The position numbers and the translations under genes were made by a program. The notes under the pieces were generated by a model, which was not told the origin of the DNA, searched no databases, and saw nothing but the letters and a program-made list of their open reading frames with translations. From Glutamicibacter halophytocola (lineage in GTDB: Bacteria > Actinomycetota > Actinomycetes > Actinomycetales > Micrococcaceae), in the NCBI RefSeq assembly GCF_001302565.1, contig NZ_CP012750.1:558001-622000 (forward strand): a stretch of 64,000 nt of DNA, read 5' to 3'. Shown here in pieces: positions 63,205-64,000 of the stretch. The stretch's first letter is position 1, and each line of letters starts with the position of its first letter.

Positions 63205-63696
63205 ATGATCTTCATAATTTTGTGCGTCATCCTCGCGCTTGTCATCGTTGGGTTCACCCTTGAAGACGGAGTGTTCGGCTTCGTGTCATCCGCCTTTTTC
63301 GGCAGTATCGTCGCCGGGCTAACCTTCCTCTTAATTTGGATCATAGTTGGCCTCTTCGTTCAGGTTCCTTACCAGAGCGAAACTACCCACAAGTTACAGG
63401 CCATGGGGAACAGTGGAGGGGCAAGCGGCAGCTTCTTCCTCGGCACTGGTTACATGTCGGATAAATCAGTAATCAACTACATCGAGAAGCTAGAAGGTGG
63501 AGGTTCGCAGCTCAAGCGTGTGGATGCTTCACGAAGCACCATTTATGAAGTCGATGAAGACCCCACTCTGATCACCCGACACTATTCCGGTAGCCCATGG
63601 TGGCTGGCACCGTTCGATATGTACTCAGCGGAAAACTTCGAGTTCCGTGTTCCGAACGGAACGGTAACGGAGTCATTCGAGCTATCCACTGAATAG
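63205..63696 (+). CDS. Phage membrane protein, 163 aa
   Basis: Two hydrophobic segments (MIFIILCVILALVIVGFTL and AGLTFLLIWIIVGLFVQVP) then a soluble part of about 100 residues (ISDKS-like MSDKSVINYIEKLEGG, LVTxY-like). Unknown. Ends near a terminator. Confidence 0.7.
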   Translation: MIFIILCVILALVIVGFTLEDGVFGFVSSAFFGSIVAGLTFLLIWIIVGLFVQVPYQSETTHKLQAMGNSGGASGSFFLGTGYMSDKSVINYIEKLEGGGSQLKRVDASRSTIYEVDEDPTLITRHYSGSPWWLAPFDMYSAENFEFRVPNGTVTESFELSTE

Positions 63697-63718
63697 CAGT
63701 ATTCACACAGTTACTCAC

Positions 63719-63750
63719 AAGCGCTAACCCGCACCGGGTAGCGCTTTTTT
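63719..63750 (+). terminator. Terminator after the phage membrane protein
   Basis: AAGCGCT-ACCCG/CGGGT-AGCGCTT with a bulged A, followed by six T. Confidence 0.88.
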
Positions 63751-63764
63751 AGTATCCAGAACAT

Positions 63765-63792
63765 GGGCTGGCATCAATCACGGTGCCAGCCC
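63765..63792 (+). repeat. Inverted repeat before the redoxin gene
   Basis: GGGCTGGCA and TGCCAGCCC, perfect 9-bp arms, 26 bp upstream of the redoxin ATG. Could be a leader hairpin or operator. Confidence 0.5.
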
Positions 63793-63817
63793 AAACCACT
63801 ATCTAAGGACTTTTTTC

Positions 63818-64000
63818 ATGACCGCAATCGCCGTTTACTCAAAGCCATCCTGCGTCCAGTGCACCCAAACCATGAGGAAGCTTGACCAGCTTGGTCTTGA
63901 ATACACGAAGATCGACATCACCCAGGATGCCGGCGCATACAAGTACGTCACCCAAACGCTCGGCTACCAAGCAGCCCCAGTAGTCGTCACTGAAGATTCG
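63818..64000 (+). CDS. NrdH-like glutaredoxin, 3' end outside window
   Basis: 61 codons are visible: MTAIAVYSKPSCVQCTQTMR with the redox motif CVQC, then LDQLGLEYTKIDITQDAGAY and YQAAPVVVTED, the NrdH/glutaredoxin fold. NrdH reduces class Ib ribonucleotide reductase; phage copies likely support dNTP supply during replication. Preceded by AAGGAC. Confidence 0.85.
   Translation, partial: MTAIAVYSKPSCVQCTQTMRKLDQLGLEYTKIDITQDAGAYKYVTQTLGYQAAPVVVTEDS

Overview
The window looks like a chromosomal segment of a high-GC Gram-positive bacterium of the Micrococcaceae, most likely Glutamicibacter/Arthrobacter. The evidence is a complete 16S-23S-5S operon with actinobacterial 16S features, the block lpqE-carD-ispDF-cysS-rlmB in the order known from Mycobacterium tuberculosis, phoU next to senX3-regX3, and a GTP-type PEP carboxykinase. 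All calls come from reading the sequence; no database search was run.

Layout. 1-6541: the tail of a secreted nuclease-like protein, then a sugar-uptake operon (lipoprotein, two ABC permeases, GH1 beta-glucosidase, LacI-type repressor) behind two LacI-type palindromes. 6571-7522: two tRNA-Arg(ACG) genes, each with its own terminator, flanking a GNAT acetyltransferase. 7839-18496: pckG (with a CRP/GlxR-like site), a PadR regulator plus hydrolase, hmp with its likely regulator nsrR, a phosphomannomutase, a RecQ helicase and a membrane-anchored protein with three internal repeats. 18567-20330: a decayed region beside tRNA-Ser(GCT), with at least one recognisable broken phage lysis-type gene. 20482-36893: mixed housekeeping genes (S9 peptidase, FAD/NAD(P)-binding protein, tRNA-Ser(TGA), quinone reductase, cstA-ybdD, aldo/keto reductase, tRNA-Thr, lipoprotein peptidase, holB-tmk, a PLP sulfur-amino-acid enzyme, gpmA). 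37070-45172: phosphate regulation (phoU, senX3-regX3) and the lpqE/carD/ispDF/cysS/rlmB block. 45354-51380: the rrn operon, with no tRNA in its spacer. 51566-52942: a FAD-linked oxidase of visibly lower GC.

53047 to the right edge: a prophage or related integrative element beside tRNA-Pro(CGG). It has a tyrosine integrase, ImmA-type protease and repressor on the minus strand, and on the plus strand a Cro-like protein, excisionase-like protein, KilAC-type antirepressor, a tightly coupled run of about 17 tiny genes, then a YqaJ exonuclease, an unrecognised 197-aa protein, a 60-aa protein, SSB, a membrane protein and a NrdH-like redoxin cut by the window edge. The right end of the element is outside the window.

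How the parts work together: the first operon imports and hydrolyses beta-glucosides; PhoU with SenX3-RegX3 senses phosphate; NsrR is expected to control the NO-detoxifying Hmp; the prophage early region holds a lysogeny switch and a recombination module. A recurring feature is a -10-like TANNNT box 6-7 nt before the start codon of at least 13 genes, suggesting much leaderless transcription. The most novel material is the coupled run of tiny phage genes and the unidentified partner of the YqaJ exonuclease.
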